Below, piece by piece: positions 36,883-46,549 of a stretch of 64,000 bases of DNA. The stretch spans positions 28,817,448-28,881,447 of the forward strand of contig NC_086350.1 of the NCBI RefSeq assembly GCF_036324505.1, in the 5' to 3' direction. Positions within the stretch are counted from its first letter, which is position 1. Each line of letters starts with the position of its first letter. The stretch is from Eleginops maclovinus. Taxonomy: Eukaryota; Chordata; Actinopteri; Perciformes; Eleginopidae. The translations under genes and the position numbers were made by a program. Under the pieces are notes generated by a model, which made no database searches, had not been told where the DNA came from, and saw only the letters and a program-made list of their open reading frames with translations.

Positions 36883-38755
36883 ACTAACTGCTTGTAGTTC
36901 TCCTTGTGGCCGTCTCTTCTCCCTGGCTGGACTCGCATTGCATTGATTGGTGTGAGCTTTGCGTTTGACTCCAAGGGAACAGATCCTAAATCTCCCAAAG
37001 CTTGTGCAGTCAGTGCCTCCACTAATTTCTCTCCTTGGGTGTCTTTTAATGATGCCAGCACTCTGATGGTGCGCGTTAGAAGATGGTCTGCTCTCAAGAG
37101 TGTGACAGAATGGGCCTGGAGTTGCTGAGACAGGTTTGCAAGTTCAGACATGCATCAAACATGAGTCCGAGGTCACACAGGAATTCCTTGCTTTGCATTC
37201 AACGTGCCAGGCCTCTATAAGTTTGTCTCTCTTTGCTGTTTCTTGTTTGGTCGACTGCAGCATTTTCAAAGTGTCTATTAAGTGCTTCATAGGATGTCCA
37301 TACAGCCTTTACAGAACGGAAACTGCTGGCCACCCATCGCATACTTAAAACTCTGCCAATTTTCAGGACTTCTGCCAATTTTCAGGAGCCCACTTCTTGT
37401 GCTGCTTCCAGAAGCTCTCGTGAATTTTTTATTGGACTGACTGTAGAGATTGTGGATCTTCTCTAGAAACACTCTGAGGTGGTTGACTTTCTGAACCTCA
37501 TTCACAGCATCAGATACAGCCAGTTCCAAACAGTGGTTCATGCAGTGCCATGTGAACAGGTTAGGGTACCTTGCTGTCAGCCTGGTTGCCACACCAGAGT
37601 TCTTGCCTAACATAACACTGGCTCCATCAGAAACAAATGAGACCCAGTTCTTTTGAAGCCACTCTTCACTGAAGCCTGCCGTGTCCAAACTGTTCAGCAG
37701 AGCTTCTTCTATATCCTTTGCCCTTTGGCTCTCCAGCTCAACCAGCTCCAGGAACAAAAATTCAGGAGTAGCTTCATCCACTGAGGCTTTCAAGTTGACA
37801 ATCATGGCAGATTTGTGACTAATAGATGTAGCCTCGTCAATGAGGATAGACAACTTGCTTGAAGGCGTCCCAATACTTTGAACTTTTTTTTCCTGCATCT
37901 CTTTTGCTATGTGTTCTACCATTTTTGTGGAACTGTACCTTGAGTGCAGACTAGTGCCCATGTTGGCACAATTTTTTTCCTGAAGCTCAATGAGACTGTC
38001 ATGGTCAGTAAAATGTCGGTTCATCTTTGCAAGATAGTATGCTGTTCTAAATACAGAATCTGTCTCTGCAAACACAGTCTCTGACACAGCTCTCACCAAA
38101 TGTCCAACTAAATCCTGTCCACCCTTCTCCGTGAGCTCCTGGGCTATTTTGTGTGCTCTGGACGTCTCATGTCGTCTAATCTTGTTTCTCAGAGGCCTGC
38201 TTGATCTGCAAGACTGGATCTTAAAGTGCACCCACTCCTCAGACATAGAGACTTGTTGTTCTGTGAGGTCACCGGTTGATTTTGTAGCGCTGCAAAGAGC
38301 ACAACCTGGAAATAAACAAAACCATGACCAATTAGCATAATACACGTTTTTACCAATAACATCTGCAGAAAAGAGCCAATATTTACTCAAAAGTATTTAA
38401 TAAACTGCTTACAAAATGTACATCATGGCTAATAAATGCATGAAAAGCAGATAAAAGGAGAAAATGTTCCACTTTTTCAATAGCTAATTATTTGACAACT
38501 ACTGATAACTAAAATATAGTAATTAAATGGTGCAAATGTTTTAAATGCACTTTTAACATGACCATAAATTAACTCTCATTTGCATAGTCATGACTTTATG
38601 AATTACTGTTGTTTAGATCAGCTTTCCTTTGCATGTGTGCTGACATTTACCTAACTTTCTGTCCCTCCACTCTAACCAAGGATGCCTGTTCTTAAATTCC
38701 CCAGCCTGACTTTCAGTCCACAAGGCTGGCCAGGAGCTCTCATATGTGTCATCAT
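36883..38755 (-). pseudogene. hAT transposase, KIAA1586-like, spliced and truncated
   Basis: One exon (38755-38651) encodes DDDTYESSWPALWTESQAGE and the RHPWLEWRDRKLG block. It ends at a GTAAATG donor. The next exon starts at 38305 after TTTATTTCCAG and continues in frame with CALCSATKSTG, so the junction rebuilds a Gly codon. The core exon runs to 37287 and holds LSILIDEATSISHKSAMIVN, VSFVSDGASVMLGKNSG and TWHCMNHCLELAVSD, the hAT acidic and Cys-His blocks. A frame break then leads to 37151-36883 (LTRTIRVLASLKDTQGEKLV). The C-terminal dimerisation region is absent. Human KIAA1586 is a host gene derived from a related transposase; this copy is decayed. Confidence 0.88.
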
Positions 38756-39362
38756 CTGAAACAAGGAGATAATATAAACATTGTGTTCTGTTTATGACTG
38801 CACATACACACATACACACACACAAAGCTACACACACACAGCTACATACATACACACAAAACACATACATCACACAGACACACACACACACACAGTATCT
38901 CACTCCTTTTCTCTTCCATTGATCCACCACACTAACGTTGATCAAGTTAGCTAGTTCTAACCAACTATCCCCTGCTACAGTTACGTTAATGATAACCATG
39001 CTAATTTCACATACTGGGTAACTTTGCTGTTTTCCTCCGAGTCTGAGAAAGGAACTCAAGTTGTCGGGGATAATAAAGCTCTGTCATGTGTGATGATGGC
39101 GTGGATACGGAGGCACCTTTTTTCCAGCGGAGTTTGCATGTCACCTTTTGGGGCTCGTCACCTGATGCTCAGAAGGATCGCACACTTTGGATATCCTGCC
39201 CCACAAAATAATTTGAGGACCAGGCACAGCTCTGAATTAAGTCTAAGGAGGATTCTGGATGACGCGTCATAGCACATTTTTGACAACTCGGCTAATGACA
39301 AATTAGTCCACGAATATTTTCTTCGCCGACGAACGATTAGTCGACTAATCGGGGGCAGCCCT
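36883..39362 (-). mobile_element. KIAA1586-like hAT element, one end missing
   Basis: The right end has a hAT-type terminus: on the minus strand it starts TAGGGCTGCCCCCGATTAGT near 39362. The minus-strand transposase exons run leftwards to 36883, where the coding sequence is cut at the junction with a Ty3/gypsy relic and no inverted repeat is visible. No target duplication can therefore be scored. A (CA)n-rich patch (38803-38894) lies in an intron of the transposase gene. Confidence 0.8.
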
Positions 39363-39650
39363 ACTTTATTCTCATATGCACAGTAGCTACAGTGTAGATA
39401 TGGCAATAAAAAAGTGCCCGGCTCCTCCAACAATGCAACATGAATATTAATAGAACATAAAACTAATAAAACCAATACAAATAATGAAAGAAATACAAAT
39501 AAAATAGTGCAAGACAATATTGTGAAATGTGCAAGTAAATACAAATAAATAAACAAATATTGCAAGAAGTCTATTGACATGTAAATGGACCATCATATAT
39601 ACAAGAACAGATTGTAAAATTATATATTGTACAGAATAAATTATATACCG

Positions 39651-39651
<1 letters not shown>

Positions 39652-39682
<31 letters not shown>
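39652..39682. repeat. (AT)n microsatellite
   Basis: A run of AT units in an A+T-rich stretch between the hAT end and a LINE relic. Confidence 0.9.
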
Positions 39683-39687
<5 letters not shown>

Positions 39688-39759
39688 TATACTGTTTATT
39701 ACCGTGATAATTATTAAGATAAAAAAAATCATAGTTTACAACAGATGAATGCTTATGGA

Positions 39760-40260
39760 GTAACTTAACAGAGCTCAGGTGTTTAATAGTGTTATGGCCT
39801 GTGGGATGAAACTGTTTCTGTCTGGTGGCTCCATCCTGGTGATGTGCTGTGCAGTCTTCACCAACCTCTGTAGAGCCTTACTGCTGAGGGCGGTGCAGCT
39901 GCCATACCAGGCCGTGATGCAGCCGGTCAGGATGCTCTCTATGGTGCATCTGAAGAAGGTCAGGATGCTCTCTATGGTGCACCTGTAGAAGGTACAGAGT
40001 ATCCTGGAGTCCATGTTGAACCTCTGCAACCTGCGGAGGAAGAACTACTCTCCACCATAGTCCTGTTGATGGCAATGGGGGCGTGTCCGCCCTCTCTGCT
40101 GCTTCCTGTAATCCACAATCTCAGCTGACTTTGTTTTGACCACCTCTCTGTACTCTCTGGAGCTGTGTGTGGCCATGCAGTGAGAACAGGGAGTAGAGGA
40201 GAGGGCTGAGCACGCAGCCTTGAGGGTCTCCGGTGTTGAGGATCAGGAAGGAGGATGTGA
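39760..40260 (-). pseudogene. LINE ORF2 C-terminal relic with a doubled 33-bp unit
   Basis: The minus strand reads SKALQRLVKTAQHITRMEPP then FIPQAITLLN, the C-terminal end of ORF2 in a common group of fish LINEs. Upstream, FYRCTIESILT is repeated as FFRCTIESILT before GCITAWYGSC, reflecting two tandem 33-bp units (about 39918-39985). A second, larger relic of the same kind lies at 58440-59215. Frame shifts are present. The clade (L2/Rex1-like) is uncertain. Confidence 0.75.
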
Positions 40261-40594
40261 TGTTTTCCACCTACACTTATTTGAGCCAAGTCTCCATGAA
40301 AACCATAATGTTACAGTTCTTAATGTCCCATTGAAAAGCCATCCTGCTTCTGAGTTAATCCAGGGTCTGATTTGCATCAAAATAAAAGGCAGGTGGTCAT
40401 AATGTTATGGCTGATCGGTTTAAATTTTGCTTCCTAGTTTTCAATGCTCCATACTCGACGCTGTTGTAACAGCTGGTAATACACGTAGCAGATCACTTTT
40501 GATTTGCAAGAATGTTTTAGTTTTTGCATTATAGAATTCATAATGTTTTTATGCTGAGTAACAGTCTGTTCTCTCCTATCTGCTTCACATCCAG

Positions 40595-40803
40595 GTTCCA
40601 GAGCAGCAGCAGTGGAGTTTTCTAACAGCATGTATGAGCAGGATTTACCCGTCAGTGGCACTCCTCTGCAGCTCCTTCAGTTAGCTGAGGAGCTCAAACT
40701 TGCCTTGGAGCTCCAACAAAACCAGGACGAGAGAGACAGCCTCAGAGCACAGCTACCTGCAGAAACAGCACAGCTTCTCATAGACTGGCTGCAGAGTGGA
40801 ACT
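40595..40803 (+). CDS. ppfibp2: Liprin-beta exon (N-terminal region)
   Basis: The exon is bounded by TTCACATCCAG and GTGAGTA. It completes the phase-1 Gly codon from 34991 and ends in phase 0 after 70 codons counted with that Gly. It reads GSRAAAVEFSNSMYEQ, then LQLLQLAEELKLALELQQNQ and TAQLLIDWLQSGT. This matches the liprin-beta N-terminal pattern of a Leu-rich helical segment, then a predicted Gln-Ile/Leu-Pro turn and an 'xWLQ' end before the first coiled coil. Skipping it would not keep frame, because its 5' end is phase 1 and its 3' end phase 0. Confidence 0.85.
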
Positions 40804-41379
40804 GTGAGTACTTCACAGGGAAATACTTTAATTTAGCTTCCACATGTGTAGTCTAACGTAAGATGGGGTAAACTTTCTGCAGTGTAGTGTTCCAAAATTG
40901 ACAGTTACAGCCACACCTACAAAATAATTCCCTCTTAAAGGGGTAGTTCAGAATTTTGGACATAGGACCTCATTTCCAAGTTAGCCAGTGTGCTATTTAT
41001 CAGGGGAGACCGTTTTCAACACGTTTCATCCTGTCTTTCTAGTTGCAGAGTTCGCTGGTGCTAGGCTAGCGCAAGTCAACAGTTTCTGCTAGCCTGCCAA
41101 CAAAAACAGTCTTACCCACTCCACAGTACACCCGAGGCAAATAAATTAGTGTTAGAAATAAAACTACCCATGCATCACATTGCATTTTGAGGGACCAGTG
41201 TCTCAGCACTAGTGTAGTTTATACTTGGTTCCCTGTAGTTGGTAGCTACGGCAGCGGCGGACTGATATTAGCTGCTAATAGGCTACTGGCTTTATTATAG
41301 TTTATTTACCTGCCACTGTCATTGCTACAGAATCAGAATATAGTGCTTGAAGGAATTTTATTAGACTAACCAATCAACA

Positions 41380-41665
41380 AGATATGGCCACGTTTGAAAA
41401 CATACCGATGTGTCAGATTTTGAAGACCGTGATGAGAAATTTGTTTTATCCAACGAACCGTACCTGTACAAGTCGGAATACACTGATGAAGAGAGATAGA
41501 TGCTCAAAGGGCAGAAAGAGAAAGAGCATCTATAGAGACAGCCTCCGGTGGAGCTGCAGTAGAGAACTGGGACAGAACATCGGGAGATTGGTGGTGCCAG
41601 TGCAGAAAATGTATACAAATGCCGAGCTTACGTGACTTTTCTAACAGCAATTTCTTAAACTTAGC
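41380..41665 (+). pseudogene. Cys-rich coding remnant in the THAP element (P2X7-tail-like)
   Basis: Frames on the + strand read TDVSDFEDRDEKFVLSNEPY then LYKSEYTDEER. After a stop and shift they read NWDRTSGDWWCQCRKCIQMP near 41566-41625. The W-C-x-C-x-x-C-x-x-M-P pattern recalls the zinc-binding tail of P2X7 receptors and fish transposon-linked proteins that share it. The acidic 'NEPYLY..EYT-E-E' stretch commonly precedes it in those proteins. It is broken and lacks the later cysteines. Assignment is by motif only. Confidence 0.5.
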
Positions 41666-41821
41666 GGTGAGCCCAGCAGGTATTTACCAAGAGTGTGTAA
41701 CTATACCGTTAGCTAACGTTGTTAATCTCCACAATGTATTGAACTGTAACGTTATCCCAACTAACGTTGTCAGTCTCAATCTATCAGTATGAAACGTTAT
41801 GAAAGGGGCTAGGTTTATCAG

Positions 41822-42139
41822 CTAGAGTTGCCAACCAAAAGTGAATACCTGTTTATCAGTAGCTGTTGGTGCATCTGGAAAGACAGTTGGCACCGCATTC
41901 GTTGTCAGTAACTTGTGGTCCTTTAGATTGCGGGGTTTTTCAAAGTCGTCTGGTCTGAAATGATCACTACACATTCGCCCCTTGAGTTGAGTCTCCGCCG
42001 GTGTGTTGATGTCCAAGCCAGCAGCAACAAGCCACAGTTGATTTGTTTCTGGAGCTCGCACTGGAAATTAGTGGAAACTTTGTGGTGCCCATCTGTAGCG
42101 TTTATTTTTACAATGTGGAAATGCACACTGAATCACCAT
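41822..42139 (-). pseudogene. THAP zinc-finger domain with one in-frame stop
   Basis: The ATG at 42139 opens MVIQCAFPHCKNKRYRW, the first Cys pair of a C2CH THAP finger. After PQSFH a TAA (42070-42068) interrupts the frame. The same frame resumes with FPVRAPETNQLWLVAAGL and MCSDHFRPDDF (the Cys-His pair) and ends at AVPTVF, the conserved AVPTIF-type box. A possible donor CAG/GTATTC follows DKQ near 41850. The domain would bind DNA. A nearby upstream ATG at 42256 lies inside the nested hAT, so it is not the native start. Confidence 0.85.
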
Positions 42140-42193
42140 GTTGCTTAGTCGTTGGTTTACAATCCAATGCTTCAATCCCACTGTACTAATAGG

Positions 42194-45100
42194 CAGAGAC
42201 GGACTGGGGCTAAAAAAGGCCCTGGACTTTTTCAACAATTTAGGCCCACAGCCCATACGCCATTTTGTGTTTAAATAACCACTTGCCAGCGTTTCAAGAT
42301 ACTATACCAAAAGCCTTATAGACTGAAGATATTCACAGATAATAACATTACAGAATCAATGATCATTTCTGAGTTGTTTATACAAAACATCAATAAAACC
42401 ACAATAAAACAAAAGTATTTCCGAACACTCACAAAGAAGGTAGCCCTAACCTATATTAACTTGAACTTGGAGGATAGAAACTTTATTTATAGGTTGCTAA
42501 TGAAAATGTATGCAATAATGTGGCAGTAAAAGCTTACTCAACAGGGCACTGATCTATGCACCTCTATCTATAATGAGCTCACTGCCCAAGGACATTACGA
42601 TGTCCTTCTCTATGGCCATAAGCATAAATGCTTCGAGATGTTCCTGGGAATTAGTGCTGCTCAATCTATTCTTTATATATTTGAAGACAGAGAAACTTCT
42701 CTCACAGGCTACTTGGGTCACAGGAAGAGTGAGGAGAAATGTGTAGCTTAGGCCAAGGATGTGATAGGCATCTGTTAACAGGTTGTACCTTGTCAGAATC
42801 TGGTAACAACATGCTGGGCAGTTTTTACAAGCTTTGCAGGTGCTCAGTTTAAGTTCCTCCTCTTCCTCTTCTGTGTCTTTGTTCTCTTCTGTCTTTTCTT
42901 CCACCACTGTCCTAACTTTGTATTCATCCAACACAGACTGTTTCAGACGTGACCATTGTGCTACCAAACACTTAAGCTCACTTTGCAAATTAGCAGCAGT
43001 TGCATTGCTGTCAAACTTGAGTAAGCATTTGCTCAACCCTTGAAAAGCAGTATCAGGCAGACCTGATAAACAAACTTGGGTAAAGTTTCTTGGGTCAATG
43101 GGAGCCATGTCTGCATAGAGGGAACCATGGGATAGAAAACGCCTTTGGAGGCTCCCTGTAACTGTGTCCATCACCTGGTTATGGACCTCTGCTTCATAGG
43201 CACTGTTAGCATTTCCAAAGCTCTCATCCCTTGCCATTTCACCATCCATCATCTTTGTTCTCCTCATCCTTTTCTCTGGAAGAGCTTCTTCCACTTCCCT
43301 ATCACATTCCTCCTCAGACAATTTTGTATTTGCCCACTGAACAAAAACATCAGCAGCTTTCTTCACTGACTCAAAATCTTGTGACATGTTCTTGAGGGCA
43401 TTTTCAGTGGTCAGAACCATTCGGTGAGCAGTCAAGATGTCTAAACCATGCGTCTGCAAGTATTTGGAGAGCGGTGTTGTGACTTCAAAGATCCCGAGGA
43501 AAAGCTGAGCAGTCAGAACGGTCTCAAACCTCATTAAACCCTCCAAATACCCTTTTGCTTTGACACGCGCTGATGTCTTCAGGTTAAACTGGCCTTCAAT
43601 ATTTTTCAGTGCCCTTATGACATCAGTGTAGACACACTGGCCTGGCTTCCCAAAGGACCCAAAAATCTTCCCCAAAGCAACATTCTTGGCCCACCACCTT
43701 GTTTCTCCAATCATGGAAAGACGCTTATGTCGACTGTCTTGACTTTCCTTCTCCCACACATTTATCCTCTGGTATGACTCACGAAAGAAGACAGCAATAT
43801 CGTTCATTAGTGAGAACAAGGATCCACTGGCAATAGCCACTTCAGTTGTATCAGCCAGAACCAGGTTTAACACATGTGAATAACACCACACATGCACTTG
43901 GTTTGGCGCTTTCGAGGACAACAGAGCGGAAAAACCTTTGTATTGGCCTTGCATATTGGATGCACCATCAGTGGCATTACTGATGCAGTGGCTGATCTCC
44001 AATTCACATTTCTCAAGGACATCTGCAAGGACCGTGACAAAATATTGGCCAGTTGATGCTTCAGACTTCACCACTGCAAGAAGCCTTTCCTGAACTGTGT
44101 CTTTGACATACCTTAAGACTAAAGAGCACTGGTCTTGGGATGTGATATCTTGGGTTGTGTCAATCTGCACTGAAAACATCTGAGCCTCTCTAACCTCTTT
44201 TGCAATGGTCTCCTGTATAAGTTGCTGCACTGTAGAGATGACTTTATTCACAGTGGTTTTGGACAAAAATGTCACAAGAGAGCCTCGACCCTGATCTCCT
44301 GTTTGATGCACCTTGTTACTTTTCTCACTGCACTCAGTGAGATGTTTCTTCAGACATACATCATATTTCCCAAGAAGAATTACAAGCTCCAAAAAGTTAC
44401 CATGGTCAATACTCAGGTCATCCAATGTGTAAGCTGCTTCAGATTGTGACCCATAGCAAAGTCCTCTCTTACCAATGACTTTAACTATTTCAACAACTCG
44501 CCCTCTTTTCCTTATTTGGTCTCTGTAGGACACTATATGGGGACCATGTAGCAGACTGGCTATATCAGCGTTTGATGCACGTAAAAAATATGCTTCAGCA
44601 CACACCCTATGCATGGCCCCCCTTTCATGCTACTCTACTCTTTGATTGACATGCTTCCAGTCCTGCATTCCACTTAAGAAGGGATTTGTTTCATATGGCT
44701 TGGAAAATGCCAAACACACTGTACAATATAACGTGTGACTCTCCTCACAGTATGTGAGCCATTTGCGATTTGTGCCATCTTTACAAATGAACACTCTCTG
44801 CAGAGACACATTTTTGGACTTTTGCTGGGGGTGATAAGCAAAAAATTGTTCCAGGCTGTAACTGTCTGACTGTCTGGGCATTTGAAATGTTGTGATGCTG
44901 AGCATCCTGGCGCATCCCTGCACTCTCCCTGTCATCTTTTGAGCTGTAACTATCTTTTTCAACCTGAATTAACAAATGATAAATAAACAAATGCATATAT
45001 ATATATATATATATATATGTTGTTAGGCAATGTACATAGCCAAAACCTATTCAATATTTCTTCTATACCATAACTTTTAATAAACTATACTGTCCAAGTA

Positions 45101-45539
45101 TGAAGAAGACAATGGCTGTGCCTAGGCTACTTTTAATTAGGCTCTGCCAATTTGGAAAAAAAAAGGACAGAATAGTGCTTGCCTGGCTCAATAGGCCTAC
45201 TAAATAGCTCAGTAAGCTTTTGACATTTTGATGCGTCGGCCTCCAATGATTTGGCCTTCTTCTCCTTCGCCTTCTCCCAGCCACTTTTCTCTTTACGCTT
45301 CCTACCTGACATTTTCTTTAGGCCTATACCTCTTCTTTGTGTGTTTTTTTGTTTTGTTTTGTTTCAAGTTTGGTACCTTTCCCCATGTAATCGGCCTGCA
45401 ATATGGTATTGGTGCCCTCTATTGTTTTGACTTGATATCGCTAATCTTTTTTTTTTCTTTTTCTGATGAACCGTAGGCCACATAAAGGGACGGCCGTTCT
45501 GGACTTTGACAGAACGTCCTACTGGTCAGTCTGCCCCTG
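42194..45539 (-). mobile_element. ZMYM1-like hAT transposon, copy 2, full length 3346 bp
   Basis: Ends CAGAGACGGACTGGGG and (as complement) CAGGGGCAGACTGACC are flanked by a perfect CTAATAGG duplication (42186-42193 and 45540-45547). The transposase gene is on the minus strand, with long untranslated flanks and a TA repeat (about 44996-45018) upstream of the start. It landed in the THAP element just upstream of the THAP start codon. Confidence 0.96.
42554..44962 (-). pseudogene. ZMYM1-like hAT transposase, nearly intact (one stop)
   Basis: Read from the ATG at 44962, the frame stays open for 110 codons, meets TAG at 44632-44630, and continues in the same frame to the stop at 42554, about 800 codons in all. 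Domains in order: a TTF-type zinc finger (DGTNRKWLTYCEESHTLYC), a DUF4371-like core with SVQIDTTQDITSQDQC, CISNATDGASNMQG and HVWCYSHVLNLVLAD, an ETRWWAKN block, and an acidic linker (TEENKDTEEEEEELKL). The C-terminal dimerisation region carries TLPVTQVACERSFSVFKY. Copy 1 has GAG where this has the TAG. In hAT enzymes this protein cuts the element out and joins it at 8-bp staggered sites. It might still yield an N-terminally truncated protein from the ATG at 44614. Confidence 0.93.
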
Positions 45540-46187
45540 CTAATAGGTGTCCTGGCTGGAGTGCGCTTCTCTGTTTACTTTTCGGCACAGCTTCGTTACT
45601 ACACAACTAACCGAGCCAAGTATAATTCCGCCGCTGCTGAGAAGCTAGTCCTTCAAAATGTTATGCGGTCATTGCGATGCAAGGATAGTTTTATTTCTAA
45701 CATTATTCTATCAACACAGACATTTTCAATCGATAGTCTGGCGTTTTAATTTATTTGCCTCGGGTGTATTGTGGGAGTGGGTAAGACTGTTTTTATTGGC
45801 AGGCTAGCAGAAACCGTTGACTTACGCTAGCCTAGCACCAGCGATCTCTGCAACTAGAAAGACTAGATGAAACTAGTTGAAAACGGTCTCCACTGATAAA
45901 TAGCACACTGGCTAATTTGGAAATGAGGTCCTATGTCCAAAATTCTGAACTACCCCCTTAAGATTCAAAGATGCAAGACTTTATGGCTTTTATGTTGTTT
46001 TTGAGCTTTTAAGATCGCGAAAAAGAGTTTGATAGATGTTGAAAAACATGAAGAAAAGGCTGAAGATGAGCAGCAGTCTTGACTTGCGCTCGGTTAATTA
46101 TTCAGGCTATTCAAGCTTGAGGAACTGTCTTTCTTTTTTTGCAGCATTGTGTTTTGTCCTGTAGTTGCGTGCATGTGTGTGTTTTAA

Positions 46188-46545
46188 AGGTCCCCTGTTA
46201 TGCAAAAAGCACTTTTTGATGGAGACTCACAAAGTGTCAGAAAATACAACCCTCTCTCTTTTACTCCTAATCCACATCTGTTGACCGCTTTACAGCCAAA
46301 CTTGTTGTTACTGCATAATTGAAAGCTGCTGCTGACCAATAAGAGAAATCTGGGCTTTTTCGGAGGGGAGGGGGTGAGGTGTTCAACTGATTCAAAATTA
46401 AGCTGGATAAAACTATATTCAGACCGACAGTATGAGAAGAATAAAGTTAGGGTTAGGTTTTTTTTAACATTACTGCATGTAAATATATTCTAGGAGTCTC
46501 CAAAAATATGTAAATGAACCTGAAAAGGGGTATAGTGTGAGACCT
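46188..46545. mobile_element. TTAA-flanked MITE, 358 bp
   Basis: It begins AAGGTCCCCTGTTATGCAAA after TTAA (46184-46187) and ends with GTGTGAGACCT before TTAA (46546-46549). The AGGTC / GACCT ends are inverted. Sequences of this form are very common in teleosts. The host machinery may be piggyBac- or Kolobok-type; the sequence does not decide. Confidence 0.75.
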
Positions 46546-46549
46546 TTAA

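Larger units (their letters stand above)
40939..45957. mobile_element. TTAA-flanked THAP element (Kolobok-like), carrying a hAT
   Basis: TTAA stands at both edges (40935-40938 and 45958-45961). The ends are long inverted repeats of about 210 bp: GGGGTAGTTCAGAATTTTGG with CATAGGACCTCATTTCCAA inside. The right arm carries the complement, including CCTCGGGTGTATTGTG against ACAGTACACCCGAGG. Removing the nested hAT (42194-45539) and one target copy leaves about 1.67 kb. A THAP domain (minus strand) and a Cys-rich piece (plus strand) lie inside. From established knowledge, Kolobok elements duplicate TTAA and encode THAP proteins; piggyBac also uses TTAA, but THAP favours Kolobok. It sits in the liprin-beta intron. 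Confidence 0.8.

Noticed and set aside
39024..39272. ORF at the right end of the KIAA1586-like hAT (+ strand)
   Set aside because: It is antisense to the element's 5' region and has no recognised content.
42068..42256. Start codon at 42256 for the THAP protein
   Set aside because: That ATG lies in the end of the inserted hAT; the native start is 42139.
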